A DNA stretch of 36,757 nt from Clostridium sp. GTDB lineage: Bacteria > Bacillota_A > Clostridia > Lachnospirales > Lachnospiraceae. Location of the stretch: the NCBI GenBank assembly GCA_023666975.1, contig JAMPAW010000019.1:1-36757 (forward strand), written 5' to 3'. Below the pieces are notes generated by a model. The model searched no databases. It worked only from the letters and a program-made list of their open reading frames with translations, and was not told where the DNA came from. Shown one piece after another: positions 1 through 7,400 of this stretch; position 1 is the stretch's first letter, and each line of letters begins with the position of its first letter. Both the position numbers and the translations under genes were made by a program.

Positions 1-32
1 TGCGTAAATGGCTGCTATACCATAGTAAAACA

Positions 33-575
33 TTACAAAATCTCCTCGACCTTTGATTTCAGTTTATCGAGTGAATCCGTTGGCTCAAAACGGGCTATGA
101 TTTCCCCTTCACGGTTGATCAAAAACTTGGTAAAATTCCATTTGATATTGCCGTTGTTCTTATAGTCCTTGTCCATCTTTTTGACAACACCACTCATCAT
201 CAGTGCCATTGGGCTTTTGCCAAAACCTTCAAATTTCGTATTTTCCGTCAGCCATTTGAAAAGTGGTATCGCATGCTCGCCGTTCACGTCTATCTTTGCA
301 AATTGCGGAAATGTAATGCCAAATCGGCCAGTGCAGAACGAATGAATCTCCTCATCATCACCCGGTGCCTGCTCCCCGAACTGATTACAGGGAAAATCAA
401 GGATTTCAAAACCCTGCTCCTTGAATTCATCATAGATATCCTGCAATTCACCATATTGCGGAGTAAAACCGCACCCTGTTGCCGTGTTGACAATCAGCAG
501 AACCTTTCCCCTGTAATCGGCAAGAGAAATGTCCTCTCCACTTTGCGCCTTAACCGTGAAATCATAAATTGACAT
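33..575 (-). CDS. Glutathione peroxidase family protein (thiol peroxidase)
   Basis: A 180-residue protein of normal length for the small bacterial glutathione peroxidase family, which reduces hydrogen peroxide and organic hydroperoxides, in Firmicutes usually with thioredoxin rather than glutathione. Seen: the active-site segment VNTATGCGFTPQYGEL (about residues 29-44) with cysteine where animal enzymes carry selenocysteine, the FPCNQFGEQAPG motif with the catalytic Gln, and WNFTKFLI near residue 146 with the catalytic Trp/Asn pair. No signal peptide, so cytoplasmic. The start is fixed by AAAGGAGG eight bases upstream. It is a single gene with its own near-consensus promoter and a dyad near the transcription start, which suggests regulation by a stress-sensing repressor. 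Family call is firm; the electron donor is inferred. Confidence 0.95.
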   Translation of the reverse strand: MSIYDFTVKAQSGEDISLADYRGKVLLIVNTATGCGFTPQYGELQDIYDEFKEQGFEILDFPCNQFGEQAPGDDEEIHSFCTGRFGITFPQFAKIDVNGEHAIPLFKWLTENTKFEGFGKSPMALMMSGVVKKMDKDYKNNGNIKWNFTKFLINREGEIIARFEPTDSLDKLKSKVEEIL

Positions 576-606
576 CGTATAACCTCCTTTTATTTGTGTT
601 AAATTA

Positions 607-620
607 AATTGAACTCAATT
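607..620. promoter_or_regulatory. Candidate operator dyad at the gpx transcription start
   Basis: A 6-base inverted repeat with 2-base centre (AATTGA-GT-TCAATT on the minus strand) lies immediately downstream of the -10 box, where a bound repressor would block initiation. The AT-rich dyad resembles MarR/OhrR-type sites more than a PerR box, but the regulator is unknown. Confidence 0.45.
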
Positions 621-621
621 A

Positions 622-650
622 ATTATAATAAATAAACACATAATTGTCAA
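622..650 (-). promoter_or_regulatory. Sigma-A promoter of the glutathione peroxidase gene
   Basis: Read on the minus strand: a perfect -35 TTGACA (650-645), a 17-base spacer and a perfect -10 TATAAT (627-622), about 47 bases upstream of the start codon at 575. Confidence 0.85.
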
Positions 651-683
651 TACTCTCTGTCCAAAAACAGGTATAGTTAAATC

Positions 684-712
684 TTGAAAAATAGCAATTT
701 CCATAGTATACT
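684..712 (+). promoter_or_regulatory. Promoter for the small gene at 896
   Basis: TTGAAA (684-689), 17-base spacer, TATACT (707-712). It would leave a leader of about 175 bases before the start at 896. The gap 576-895 holds this promoter plus the divergent gpx promoter and dyad; I see nothing else in it. Confidence 0.55.
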
Positions 713-895
713 ACAGATGATAAAGGTGAATGTTGCAGCAATGAAATACCAGCTTTTACTTATACATAGAAGATTGCAGTGCAGCAGGAGCTATTGTTAA
801 GCAGTAGTTCAACCTATATGAAACGAACACTACAAATGAGAGGCTGGTTTGTCAACTGCCATTCCCTGAAGCATTTTATAAAAGGAGGAAGGAGT

Positions 896-1324
896 ATGGC
901 AAAACTCATTATCACAGTTGAAGGAGGAACGATAACACAAACACTGAATTTCCTGGACAGAAATATCAAGGATAACCGGTATGTTTACGACAACGGCAAT
1001 GAGTCAGGCATCATGGATGACCCGGAAACAATCTATGAAGATATTCCGGACTGCGAGCGCATAACCGAGCACTATACAGAGCTGCTTGAGGCCGTGAATT
1101 TGGGCAAAACCCAGATTACAAATATTATGCGCAGATTAAATGAATTAGAAAAAGAAATGGATCCATATGTTATTCCCTCATCGGATAGTGCGCAGGAGCA
1201 CGTTATCACCCTTGATTATAACGATTTGAAAGCGCTTTCTGACAGACAGAAAGGTTCTCCGCTCACCACAGACAAACAGATAACGAAAGCATTAAAACAG
1301 CTTATCCATGGTGAGAATTCCTGA
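896..1324 (+). CDS. Uncharacterised 142-residue cytoplasmic protein
   Basis: I do not recognise this family. The start MAKLIITVEGG is chosen because a strong AAAGGAGGAAGG sits just upstream; a longer reading from 779 has no ribosome site. The protein is charged and acidic with no membrane segment or signal peptide. It begins with a short beta-like stretch (KLIITVEGGTITQTLNF), followed by an Asp/Glu-rich stretch, a predicted helix around residues 60-85 (TELLEAVNLGKTQITNIMRRL) and a short C-terminal helix. It stands alone between the gpx promoter region and sipL, with its own promoter and a hairpin downstream, so it is probably monocistronic. Coding is supported by the ribosome site and the clean flanking signals; no function is claimed. 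Confidence 0.75.
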   Translation: MAKLIITVEGGTITQTLNFLDRNIKDNRYVYDNGNESGIMDDPETIYEDIPDCERITEHYTELLEAVNLGKTQITNIMRRLNELEKEMDPYVIPSSDSAQEHVITLDYNDLKALSDRQKGSPLTTDKQITKALKQLIHGENS

Positions 1325-1340
1325 TTATATTCGGAGAGAA

Positions 1341-1377
1341 ACGAAAGGCACAGACGTCACTGTTTGTGCCTTTTCGT
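1341..1377 (+). terminator. Hairpin terminator after the 896 gene
   Basis: ACGAAAGGCACA (1341-1352) pairs with TGTGCCTTTTCGT (1365-1377) with one bulged T and a 12-base loop. It lies 17 bases after the stop codon at 1324. The T-run falls inside the 3' arm rather than after it. Confidence 0.6.
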
Positions 1378-1399
1378 CGTGTAAGATAGACAAAATGAG

Positions 1400-1428
1400 G
1401 AATGTTTCAAAGTGGTCATGCATATAAT
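1400..1428 (+). promoter_or_regulatory. Sigma-E-like sporulation promoter for sipL
   Basis: GAATGTT (1400-1406), a 14-base spacer and CATATAAT (1421-1428). From memory the mother-cell sigma-E consensus is KMATATT-N14-CATACANT, which this matches at 6 of 7 and 7 of 8 positions. The -10 also contains TATAAT, so sigma-A use cannot be excluded, but no sigma-A -35 hexamer is correctly spaced. Confidence 0.5.
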
Positions 1429-1468
1429 GATGGATAGATGAAACACAAATAAATCAGCAGGAGGCAGT

Positions 1469-3019
1469 ATGGAATTTATCAAGCAGGAAATACACAACTT
1501 TACATGGAAAGTGAAAAACACAATGCAGTTTACGATAGATGACACCATCAACCTTCCGGAAAATTTGATGGATATGGAACGCTTGGTTTTGGTAAAAGGA
1601 AATGTTGTCATTGATGATACACAGGCGATGGTGGACCGTTTCCAGATTAAAGGAACACTGAATTACCAAATCCTTTACAGTGCCGACAAAGACGGAAATG
1701 CCTTTGACAGCATGACAGGCAAAGTTCCCTTTGTTGAATACATCAATGCAGACGGGACCGAGGAAAACGACTATATTGAGGTACATACCAGCTTAAACGA
1801 TTTGACTGTTACGATGCTTCATTCCCGCAAACTCAGCCTGAAGGCGCTGGTAGGAATCGACTATCAGGTAAAGGAAAATGAAAATTTTGAAGCAGTCACC
1901 AGCATTGAACAGGGAAACAATGCGGAAATTCTCAAAGGCAACATCTCGATGATGACACTCAAACTCCAGAAAAAGCAGACGATGCAGGTAGAGGAACAGG
2001 TAGAAATCCCTGCAAACAAGCCAAACATCTATCAGGTGATTTGGAAAAGCATGACCGTTACCTGCACCCAGATTAAACCGGCAGACGGCTATCTGCTGGC
2101 CAGCGGAAAGCTGAATATTTTTTTGATTTATACCGCTGAAGAAGACAATATGCCGTTGCAGTATTTTACCATGGAGGTTCCCTTTGAACAGCGTCTCGCC
2201 GAAGAAAGCTGCAGTGAAGATATGATTTCCGGAAGTTTTCTCAGTCTTGACCAGTATCACATTACCGTGGTTCCGGACGAAAGCGGAGAGGACCGCCTTA
2301 TCGACCTGGCCGCCGAGTTCACTGTAGAGATCAAGCTGTACGGCAATGAGGAAATGCAGCTGGTTCAGGATGCCTACTCCACAGATATGGAAATCGAGCC
2401 GAAATGGAAGGATTTCACCGTGCAGCACCTATTGGTGCGCAACTGCGCCAAGGCAAAAATATCAGATACGTTAGAAATGCCAAAGCAGCAATCCATCTTA
2501 CAAATTTGCAATGTGGAGGGTTCCGTTTCCATCGATGAAACGGAACGCACGGCAAAGGGAATTATGGTAGAAGGTGTCGTCGGAACTCAGATTACTTATT
2601 TGAACAAAGAAGAAAACGGTGCGCTTGCCTCCGCGACCTTTGACATTCCATTTTCCTATGAAATAGAAGTAAATGGCATGAAAAATGAGGTGACCTATTC
2701 TATCGTGCCGTTTCTTGACCAGATTACTGCCCTGCAGCAAAGCGACAGTCAGATTGAAGTAAAAGCAGAAGTCTCCCTGGAGGTTCTTGCCTTCACCAAC
2801 GAACAGACCAGAGCGGTTCTTGCCATGGCACTTAACCCAATCAATCTCGAACGCAAAAAAGCCCTGCCGGGTGTTATCGGTTATATTGTGAAAAGGGGAG
2901 ATACCCTTTGGAGCATCGCAAAAACCTACTATACTACGGCAGACCGCATACGGGAAATGAATAATCTTGAAAGCGACCAGATTAAAACCGGTGATAAGCT
3001 GGTTATTCTAAAAGAATAA
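1469..3019 (+). CDS. sipL: SipL-like spore morphogenesis protein (DUF3794 repeats + LysM)
   Basis: A 516-residue protein with three DUF3794-like segments (about residues 30-140, 175-280 and 320-430) and one C-terminal LysM domain (about 470-516, starting YIVKRGDTLWSIAKTYY). This architecture and length match Clostridioides difficile SipL, which binds the SpoIVA ATPase through its LysM domain and helps encase the forespore with coat. The protein would act on the mother-cell side of the developing spore. There is no signal peptide, as expected. The start follows GCAGGAGGCAGT. A sigma-E-like promoter upstream fits mother-cell expression. It is convergent with the HD-GYP gene. Family confidence is high; the SpoIVA interaction is inferred from the family. 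Confidence 0.88.
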   Translation: MEFIKQEIHNFTWKVKNTMQFTIDDTINLPENLMDMERLVLVKGNVVIDDTQAMVDRFQIKGTLNYQILYSADKDGNAFDSMTGKVPFVEYINADGTEENDYIEVHTSLNDLTVTMLHSRKLSLKALVGIDYQVKENENFEAVTSIEQGNNAEILKGNISMMTLKLQKKQTMQVEEQVEIPANKPNIYQVIWKSMTVTCTQIKPADGYLLASGKLNIFLIYTAEEDNMPLQYFTMEVPFEQRLAEESCSEDMISGSFLSLDQYHITVVPDESGEDRLIDLAAEFTVEIKLYGNEEMQLVQDAYSTDMEIEPKWKDFTVQHLLVRNCAKAKISDTLEMPKQQSILQICNVEGSVSIDETERTAKGIMVEGVVGTQITYLNKEENGALASATFDIPFSYEIEVNGMKNEVTYSIVPFLDQITALQQSDSQIEVKAEVSLEVLAFTNEQTRAVLAMALNPINLERKKALPGVIGYIVKRGDTLWSIAKTYYTTADRIREMNNLESDQIKTGDKLVILKE

Positions 3020-3041
3020 AGGATTTCTATACCTCCTAAAA

Positions 3042-3070
3042 ACAGGCCGGCGGGAATACCGCCAGCCTGT
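3042..3070 (-). terminator. Terminator shared by sipL and the HD-GYP gene
   Basis: ACAGGC-C-GGCGG / CCGCC-A-GCCTGT forms an 11-pair stem with one C/A mismatch and a 5-base loop. On the minus strand it is followed by a TTTTT run, so it is a good intrinsic terminator for the minus-strand gene. It may also stop sipL transcripts. Confidence 0.75.
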
Positions 3071-3134
3071 GACCAATATCTATATCTCTCAAAAATATTA
3101 TATCCACCCTTGCAGGCAAGTGGATTTGCGTACA

Positions 3135-4220
3135 TCACAAAATTGCAATGATGTTCAAATCCGGATACTGTGTTAAATCCATATATTCACCATTTACAAT
3201 AATGCTTGGCCGTGAGGCAATCGTCTTGTTTGTCAGGACAATCTCTCCCTTTCTTCCGTCATTCAGCATAACCGTATTATGGAGATAGGTATCCGATATA
3301 CCGCGCAAAAACGGAAGAAGATACTTCGGGTCATATTTCAGATAACCTTCATCTTCATACACACGAATAACGGAAAACGGACAGATACCGTCACGATAAC
3401 TGCGGTCAGCCGTCATTGCCTCATACACATCTACAATGGTAGTCAGCTTGGCCATCTCCGTTATCTTATCACCCTTCCAGCCCACAGGATATCCACTGCC
3501 GTCACACTTCTCATGATGAAATAAAGCCACCTGGCAGATATCCTCGTTTATCTTATATTCCTTTAACAACTTATATCCTTTCAGCGGATGCTGTTGAACA
3601 ATTTCATACTCTTCTCTGGTGAGTTTCCCTGTTTTCTTGATAATCTCCTGTGGAAGCAGTATCTTGCCGATATCATGCAGCAGCCCTGCAACAGTTAATA
3701 TCTTCAGCTCCTCCTCTTCCATATGCAGCCAACGGCCCAAAATGTTCGCCAGCAGTGCAACATTTAACGAATGTGCATATGTGGAATCATCAGAATAACG
3801 AATATTACTCAGTATGTCCATCAATTTATATGTATTCGTCTCAACCGCAATCATTTCATTTGCAATGGCAAAGAGCGCATCAATATCAATCTCTTTGGCA
3901 TGGTTTGCAATGTCATTCAGTTCACCGGCTAATATCTCCGTGGCCTTCTGAAAACCCTCTTCAAACTTCTTAAATTCTTCGCTTTCGCGCAGCTGCTCCA
4001 CGTGGGTTTTTGTCGATGTAGGAATCATTTCCATATTCAGCCTGGAATCAAGCTCCCCGCGGACTGCAACCGTATCCACAGCAGCATAATTAAGTATGTT
4101 AAGTACATCATCGTCCACAACCGTATCTCTCGGAATCAGGAGCTGGGCGTCTTTGTACACGTCCTCCACAATTGTCATACCTGGAGTAACCTTGTGCGGC
4201 GCTATCTGAGTTATACCCAT
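3135..4220 (-). CDS. HD-GYP domain cyclic-di-GMP phosphodiesterase
   Basis: A 361-residue protein. The N-terminal ~110 residues resemble the accessory segment that often precedes HD-GYP domains (MGITQIAPHKVTPGMTIVEDVY). The C-terminal half carries the HD-GYP core: HDIGKILLPQEII, then HHEKCDGSGYPVGWKGDKI with the HHE and GYP motifs and metal-binding His residues. HD-GYP enzymes hydrolyse cyclic di-GMP to pGpG or GMP. No receiver or membrane domain is visible, so the input signal is unknown. The start at 4220 is chosen because AGGAAAGGAGAAAGG precedes it; a reading 17 codons longer has no ribosome site. It has its own consensus promoter, back to back with metK. No GGDEF cyclase is visible in the window. 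Confidence 0.93.
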   Translation of the reverse strand: MGITQIAPHKVTPGMTIVEDVYKDAQLLIPRDTVVDDDVLNILNYAAVDTVAVRGELDSRLNMEMIPTSTKTHVEQLRESEEFKKFEEGFQKATEILAGELNDIANHAKEIDIDALFAIANEMIAVETNTYKLMDILSNIRYSDDSTYAHSLNVALLANILGRWLHMEEEELKILTVAGLLHDIGKILLPQEIIKKTGKLTREEYEIVQQHPLKGYKLLKEYKINEDICQVALFHHEKCDGSGYPVGWKGDKITEMAKLTTIVDVYEAMTADRSYRDGICPFSVIRVYEDEGYLKYDPKYLLPFLRGISDTYLHNTVMLNDGRKGEIVLTNKTIASRPSIIVNGEYMDLTQYPDLNIIAIL

Positions 4221-4280
4221 TTCCTTTCTCCTTTCCTGTAATTCTGTGTTTTTTCTGCCAGTATAAATCACGCTTTCTTT

Positions 4281-4309
4281 ATTATATAAGAAATGAAAAT
4301 TAAAGTCAA
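4281..4309 (-). promoter_or_regulatory. Promoter of the HD-GYP gene
   Basis: Minus strand: TTGACT (4309-4304), 17-base spacer, TATAAT (4286-4281), about 60 bases before the start codon. Confidence 0.8.
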
Positions 4310-4316
4310 TCTATTC

Positions 4317-4345
4317 TTGACGAATGCCCTCGTATGGAGTATGAT
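4317..4345 (+). promoter_or_regulatory. Promoter of the SAM riboswitch-metK transcript
   Basis: TTGACG (4317-4322), 17-base spacer, TATGAT (4340-4345). Transcription would start near 4352, just before the riboswitch. Its -35 lies only 7 bases from the -35 of the divergent HD-GYP promoter. Confidence 0.85.
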
Positions 4346-4375
4346 AGCCTTGTACAAAACAAGTGCAAAAGAAAC

Positions 4376-4490
4376 TTCTCTTATTCAGAGTGGTGGAGTC
4401 AGAAGGGACTAAGAAGCCACGGCAACCCCATTAAAGTGGAAGGTGCCGGCCTGTGCGGACAAACAGATTATCTGTCCGATCAATAAGAGG
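4376..4490 (+). ncRNA. SAM-I (S-box) riboswitch aptamer
   Basis: The conserved S-box order is visible: P1 5' strand CTCTTATT (4378-4385), CAGAGTGGTGGAG, GGGACTAAGAAGCC, CGGCAACC, AAGGTGCC, and the P1 3' strand AATAAGAG (4482-4489). S-boxes bind S-adenosylmethionine, and binding stabilises P1. Here the last part of P1 overlaps the antiterminator arm GAGGATTTGAA (4487-4497), which pairs over 11 bases with TTCAAATCCTC (4516-4526). With SAM bound, that arm is sequestered and the terminator at 4515-4548 can form. It therefore turns off metK when the MetK product is plentiful. Confidence 0.95.
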
Positions 4491-4514
4491 ATTTGAACAT
4501 ACCGATTATAAACG

Positions 4515-4548
4515 CTTCAAATCCTCATTAAGGGTTTGAAGTTTTTTT
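4515..4548 (+). terminator. Riboswitch-controlled intrinsic terminator
   Basis: CTTCAAATCC (4515-4524) pairs with GGGTTTGAAG (4532-4541), with one G-U pair, followed by seven T (4542-4548). The 5' arm is shared with the antiterminator helix, giving a classic SAM-off switch. Confidence 0.92.
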
Positions 4549-4576
4549 GTACATTTTAATCAAGGAGGAAATAAAA

Positions 4577-5764
4577 ATGGAAAAACGTTTATTCACATCG
4601 GAGTCCGTAACTGAAGGACATCCCGACAAAATCTGTGACCAGATTTCAGATGCCGTGCTGGACGCATTAATGCAGCAGGACCCCAACAGCCGTGTGGCCT
4701 GCGAGACCTCTATCACTACCGGTCTTGTACTGGTAATGGGTGAAATTTCAACTACGGGTTATATTGATATCCAGAAAATCGTCCGGGACACGATACGTGA
4801 AATCGGCTATACTTCATCAGAAAGCGGATTTGACTGTGACACCTGCGGCGTTATCACCGCCATAGACGAACAGTCCAGCGACATTGCCATGGGTGTAGAC
4901 AAAGCATTAGAGGCAAAGGAAAACCAGATGAGCGACGCAGATATTGAAGCGATCGGTGCAGGTGACCAGGGAATGATGTTCGGCTTTGCAACGAACGAAA
5001 CGGAGGAGTACATGCCATATCCGATCAGCCTGGCCCATAAACTTTCCCGCAAATTAACCGAGGTGCGCAAGAACGGTACCCTGCCCTATTTGAGACCGGA
5101 CGGAAAAACTCAGGTTTCTGTAGAATATGACGAGGCCGGAAAACCGGTACGGCTTGAAGCTGTAGTACTGTCCACGCAGCACAGTGACGAGGTTACTCAG
5201 GAACAGATTCATCAGGATATCAAGAAACATGTCTTTGATACTGTACTCCCGCAAGAGCTGGTTGACGAGAATACCAAGTACTTTATCAACCCGACCGGAC
5301 GATTTGTCATCGGCGGACCAAACGGCGATTCCGGTCTTACCGGACGTAAGATTATCGTAGATACTTACGGCGGATATGCCCGCCACGGCGGTGGCGCATT
5401 TTCCGGCAAGGACTGCACAAAAGTAGACCGTTCCGCTGCTTATGCCGCAAGATATGTGGCCAAAAATATTGTAGCTTCCGGTCTGGCGGACAAATGCGAA
5501 ATCCAACTGTCTTATGCGATCGGCGTGGCACGTCCTACCTCTGTCCGCGTAGATACCTTTGGTACAGGCAAACTCGATGAACTGAAGCTCGTCGAAATTG
5601 TTCGTGAAAACTTTGACCTCCGTCCGGCAGGCATTATCAAAATGCTGGATCTGCGCCGGCCGATTTATAAACAGACTGCTGCTTACGGACACTTCGGACG
5701 CACGGACTTGGATTTGCCATGGGAAAAACTTGACATGGTAGACAAATTAAAGAGCTATTTATAG
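4577..5764 (+). CDS. metK: S-adenosylmethionine synthetase
   Basis: A 395-residue enzyme of standard MetK length. It makes S-adenosylmethionine, phosphate and diphosphate from methionine and ATP in the cytoplasm. Seen: the N-terminal [24 protein letters not shown], the central [10 protein letters not shown] motif (about residues 118-127) and the phosphate-binding [19 protein letters not shown] segment (about residues 265-285). The start follows CAAGGAGGAAATAAAA; a reading ten codons longer begins at the leader terminator and lacks a ribosome site. Expression is controlled by the SAM-I riboswitch upstream, so product feeds back on synthesis. The HAD gene begins 8 bases after the stop and is probably co-transcribed. 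Confidence 0.98.
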   Translation: MEKRLFTSESVTEGHPDKICDQISDAVLDALMQQDPNSRVACETSITTGLVLVMGEISTTGYIDIQKIVRDTIREIGYTSSESGFDCDTCGVITAIDEQSSDIAMGVDKALEAKENQMSDADIEAIGAGDQGMMFGFATNETEEYMPYPISLAHKLSRKLTEVRKNGTLPYLRPDGKTQVSVEYDEAGKPVRLEAVVLSTQHSDEVTQEQIHQDIKKHVFDTVLPQELVDENTKYFINPTGRFVIGGPNGDSGLTGRKIIVDTYGGYARHGGGAFSGKDCTKVDRSAAYAARYVAKNIVASGLADKCEIQLSYAIGVARPTSVRVDTFGTGKLDELKLVEIVRENFDLRPAGIIKMLDLRRPIYKQTAAYGHFGRTDLDLPWEKLDMVDKLKSYL

Positions 5765-5772
5765 GCATACAA

Positions 5773-6453
5773 ATGCACGCATATATTTTTGACTTTAACG
5801 GAACAATGGTAACGGATTCCCATATACATGAAGCTGCCTGGCGATACTATGTGGAGCAGCTCTGCCACAGAAAGGTATCCCAGGCAGAATTCCGGGAACA
5901 TGTACACGGCAAAACATCTCCTGCCATTTTGGAGTATTTTCTGGGAGAAAAAATGCTTTCTCCCCGGAAGCTTGCCGCATATTCGGAGGAAAAAGAAGCG
6001 CTGTACCGTCAACTTTGCCTGCAAAATCAGGAGCAATTCCACTTAACGGACGGTCTTCCGGAATTTCTGGATGCTGCCAGGGAACGCAATATTCCGATGA
6101 CGATTGCCACAGCCGCCAATATGGCCAATATTGATTTTTACTTCGATTACTTCGGACTGGATAAATGGTTTGATAAAGACCGTGTTGCCTATGACGACGG
6201 CAGCCTGAACGGAAAACCGGAGCCTGACATCTACCAGAAAGCGATGAATTTACTGTCTGTAAAACCGGAAAACTGCGTTGTGTTTGAAGACGCTGTCTCC
6301 GGTGTAATTGCTGCCAGCAGGGCAGGCGCAGGAAAAATCATCGGCATATACGGCGACAGTGATTGCGGTCTTTTACAAAAAACGGGTTTTGTCGATATCT
6401 GCATTCGGGATTTCTGCGAAATTGCCGATTTTCCTGATATCATTGCCGATTAA
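5773..6453 (+). CDS. HAD-superfamily phosphatase, beta-phosphoglucomutase-like
   Basis: A 226-residue HAD hydrolase with an alpha-helical C1-type cap between about residues 15 and 90. Motifs: motif I DFNGTMVTDSH (residues 4-14), motif II Thr in TIATAAN (about 106-112), the motif III Lys in NGKPEPDIY (about 147-155), and motif IV FEDAVSGV (about 169-176). Motif I reads D-x-N where most phosphatases have D-x-D, so the usual general acid/base Asp is Asn; I have the impression DFNGT variants are a recognised subgroup. The substrate is unknown, probably a small phosphorylated metabolite. The gene starts 8 bases after metK with no clear ribosome site, which suggests translational coupling, and it would inherit SAM-riboswitch control. 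Confidence 0.85.
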   Translation: MHAYIFDFNGTMVTDSHIHEAAWRYYVEQLCHRKVSQAEFREHVHGKTSPAILEYFLGEKMLSPRKLAAYSEEKEALYRQLCLQNQEQFHLTDGLPEFLDAARERNIPMTIATAANMANIDFYFDYFGLDKWFDKDRVAYDDGSLNGKPEPDIYQKAMNLLSVKPENCVVFEDAVSGVIAASRAGAGKIIGIYGDSDCGLLQKTGFVDICIRDFCEIADFPDIIAD

Positions 6454-6455
6454 CC

Positions 6456-6478
6456 GAAAAAAGACTTGCTTTTTTTTC
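6456..6478 (+). terminator. Weak AT-rich hairpin after the metK-HAD pair
   Basis: AAAAAAG pairs with CTTTTTT across a 5-base loop, within a run of T. The stem is almost all A-T, so termination is probably incomplete. It also overlaps the -35 of the next promoter. Confidence 0.35.
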
Positions 6479-6493
6479 ATTTGTCTATACAAT
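6466..6493 (+). promoter_or_regulatory. Promoter for the transketolase pair
   Basis: TTGCTT (6466-6471), a 16-base spacer and TACAAT (6488-6493), about 70 bases before the first start codon. Confidence 0.55.
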
Positions 6494-6563
6494 AATAGTT
6501 GGTTGAAACGAACCGAATGAATATAGTGTATCCCGAATACCAGTTACAATGAGGAGATTAATC

Positions 6564-7400
6564 ATGAATAAGTTAGAACTTCAAAAATGCGCAAACCAGC
6601 TCAGGAAGCATATCATCACTTCCCTGCATGCCGCCAAATGTGGCCATCCGGGCGGTTCATTATCCGCTGCAGACATGATCACCTATTTATACTTTGAGGA
6701 AATGAACATTGAACCGGGCAACCCGCAAAAGCCAGACCGGGACCGTTTCGTCTTGTCAAAAGGACATGTTGCACCGGCACTGTACGGCGCACTGGCAATG
6801 AAGGGATATTTCCCGGAGGAAGAGCTTTTAAAGCTCCGTAAAACAGGCGAGATGCTTCAGGGTCACCCGGATATGAAAGGGACTCCCGGTGTAGATATGT
6901 CGGCGGGTTCTCTGGGACAGGGTGTGTCTGTTGCCGTAGGCATGGCTCTCTCCGCCAAGCTTTCCGATGAGCATTATCGTGTATATACCCTTCTCGGCGA
7001 CGGAGAAATCCAGGAGGGACAGGTTTGGGAAGCCGCCATGTTTGCCGGACACAAAAAGCTGGACAATCTTGTCCTTATCGTGGACAACAATGATTTACAG
7101 ATCGACGGCAGTGTTGCTGACGTCTGCTCTCCTTACCCGATTGCGGATAAATTTAAGGCTTTTAATTTCCATGTCATCACGATTGACGGACATGATTTTG
7201 ATGCCATTGATGCGGCATTTAAAGAGGCAAGAGACACAAAAGGTATGCCGACTGCGATTATTGCCAAAACCATCAAAGGAAAAGATGTCTCCTTCATGGA
7301 GAATCAGGCATCTTGGCATGGTGCAGCACCCAATGACGAACAATATGCAACAGCGATGGCTGACTTGGAGAAAGTAGGTGAAGCATTATGTCAGAATTAA
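6564..7400 (+). CDS. Transketolase, N-terminal (thiamine diphosphate-binding) subunit
   Basis: A 278-residue protein equivalent to the first third of ordinary transketolase. It carries GHPGGSLSAADMITYLYF (about residues 27-44), the DRFVLSKGHVAPALYGAL segment, and the thiamine diphosphate/metal motif GDGEIQEGQVWEAAMFAGH through NNDLQIDG (about residues 147-182). Split transketolases are common in Clostridia. The two chains together transfer two-carbon units between sugar phosphates in the non-oxidative pentose phosphate pathway. The start at 6564 follows GAGGAG; a reading five codons longer has no site. Its last 13 bases overlap the next gene, so equimolar synthesis by translational coupling is expected. 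Confidence 0.93.
   Translation: MNKLELQKCANQLRKHIITSLHAAKCGHPGGSLSAADMITYLYFEEMNIEPGNPQKPDRDRFVLSKGHVAPALYGALAMKGYFPEEELLKLRKTGEMLQGHPDMKGTPGVDMSAGSLGQGVSVAVGMALSAKLSDEHYRVYTLLGDGEIQEGQVWEAAMFAGHKKLDNLVLIVDNNDLQIDGSVADVCSPYPIADKFKAFNFHVITIDGHDFDAIDAAFKEARDTKGMPTAIIAKTIKGKDVSFMENQASWHGAAPNDEQYATAMADLEKVGEALCQN

Noticed and set aside
1793..2428. Long reading frame opposite sipL
   Set aside because: Antisense shadow of a clear DUF3794/LysM gene; no ribosome site and no recognisable domain.
5054..5692. Long reading frame opposite metK
   Set aside because: Antisense shadow of a highly conserved gene; no ribosome site or family features.
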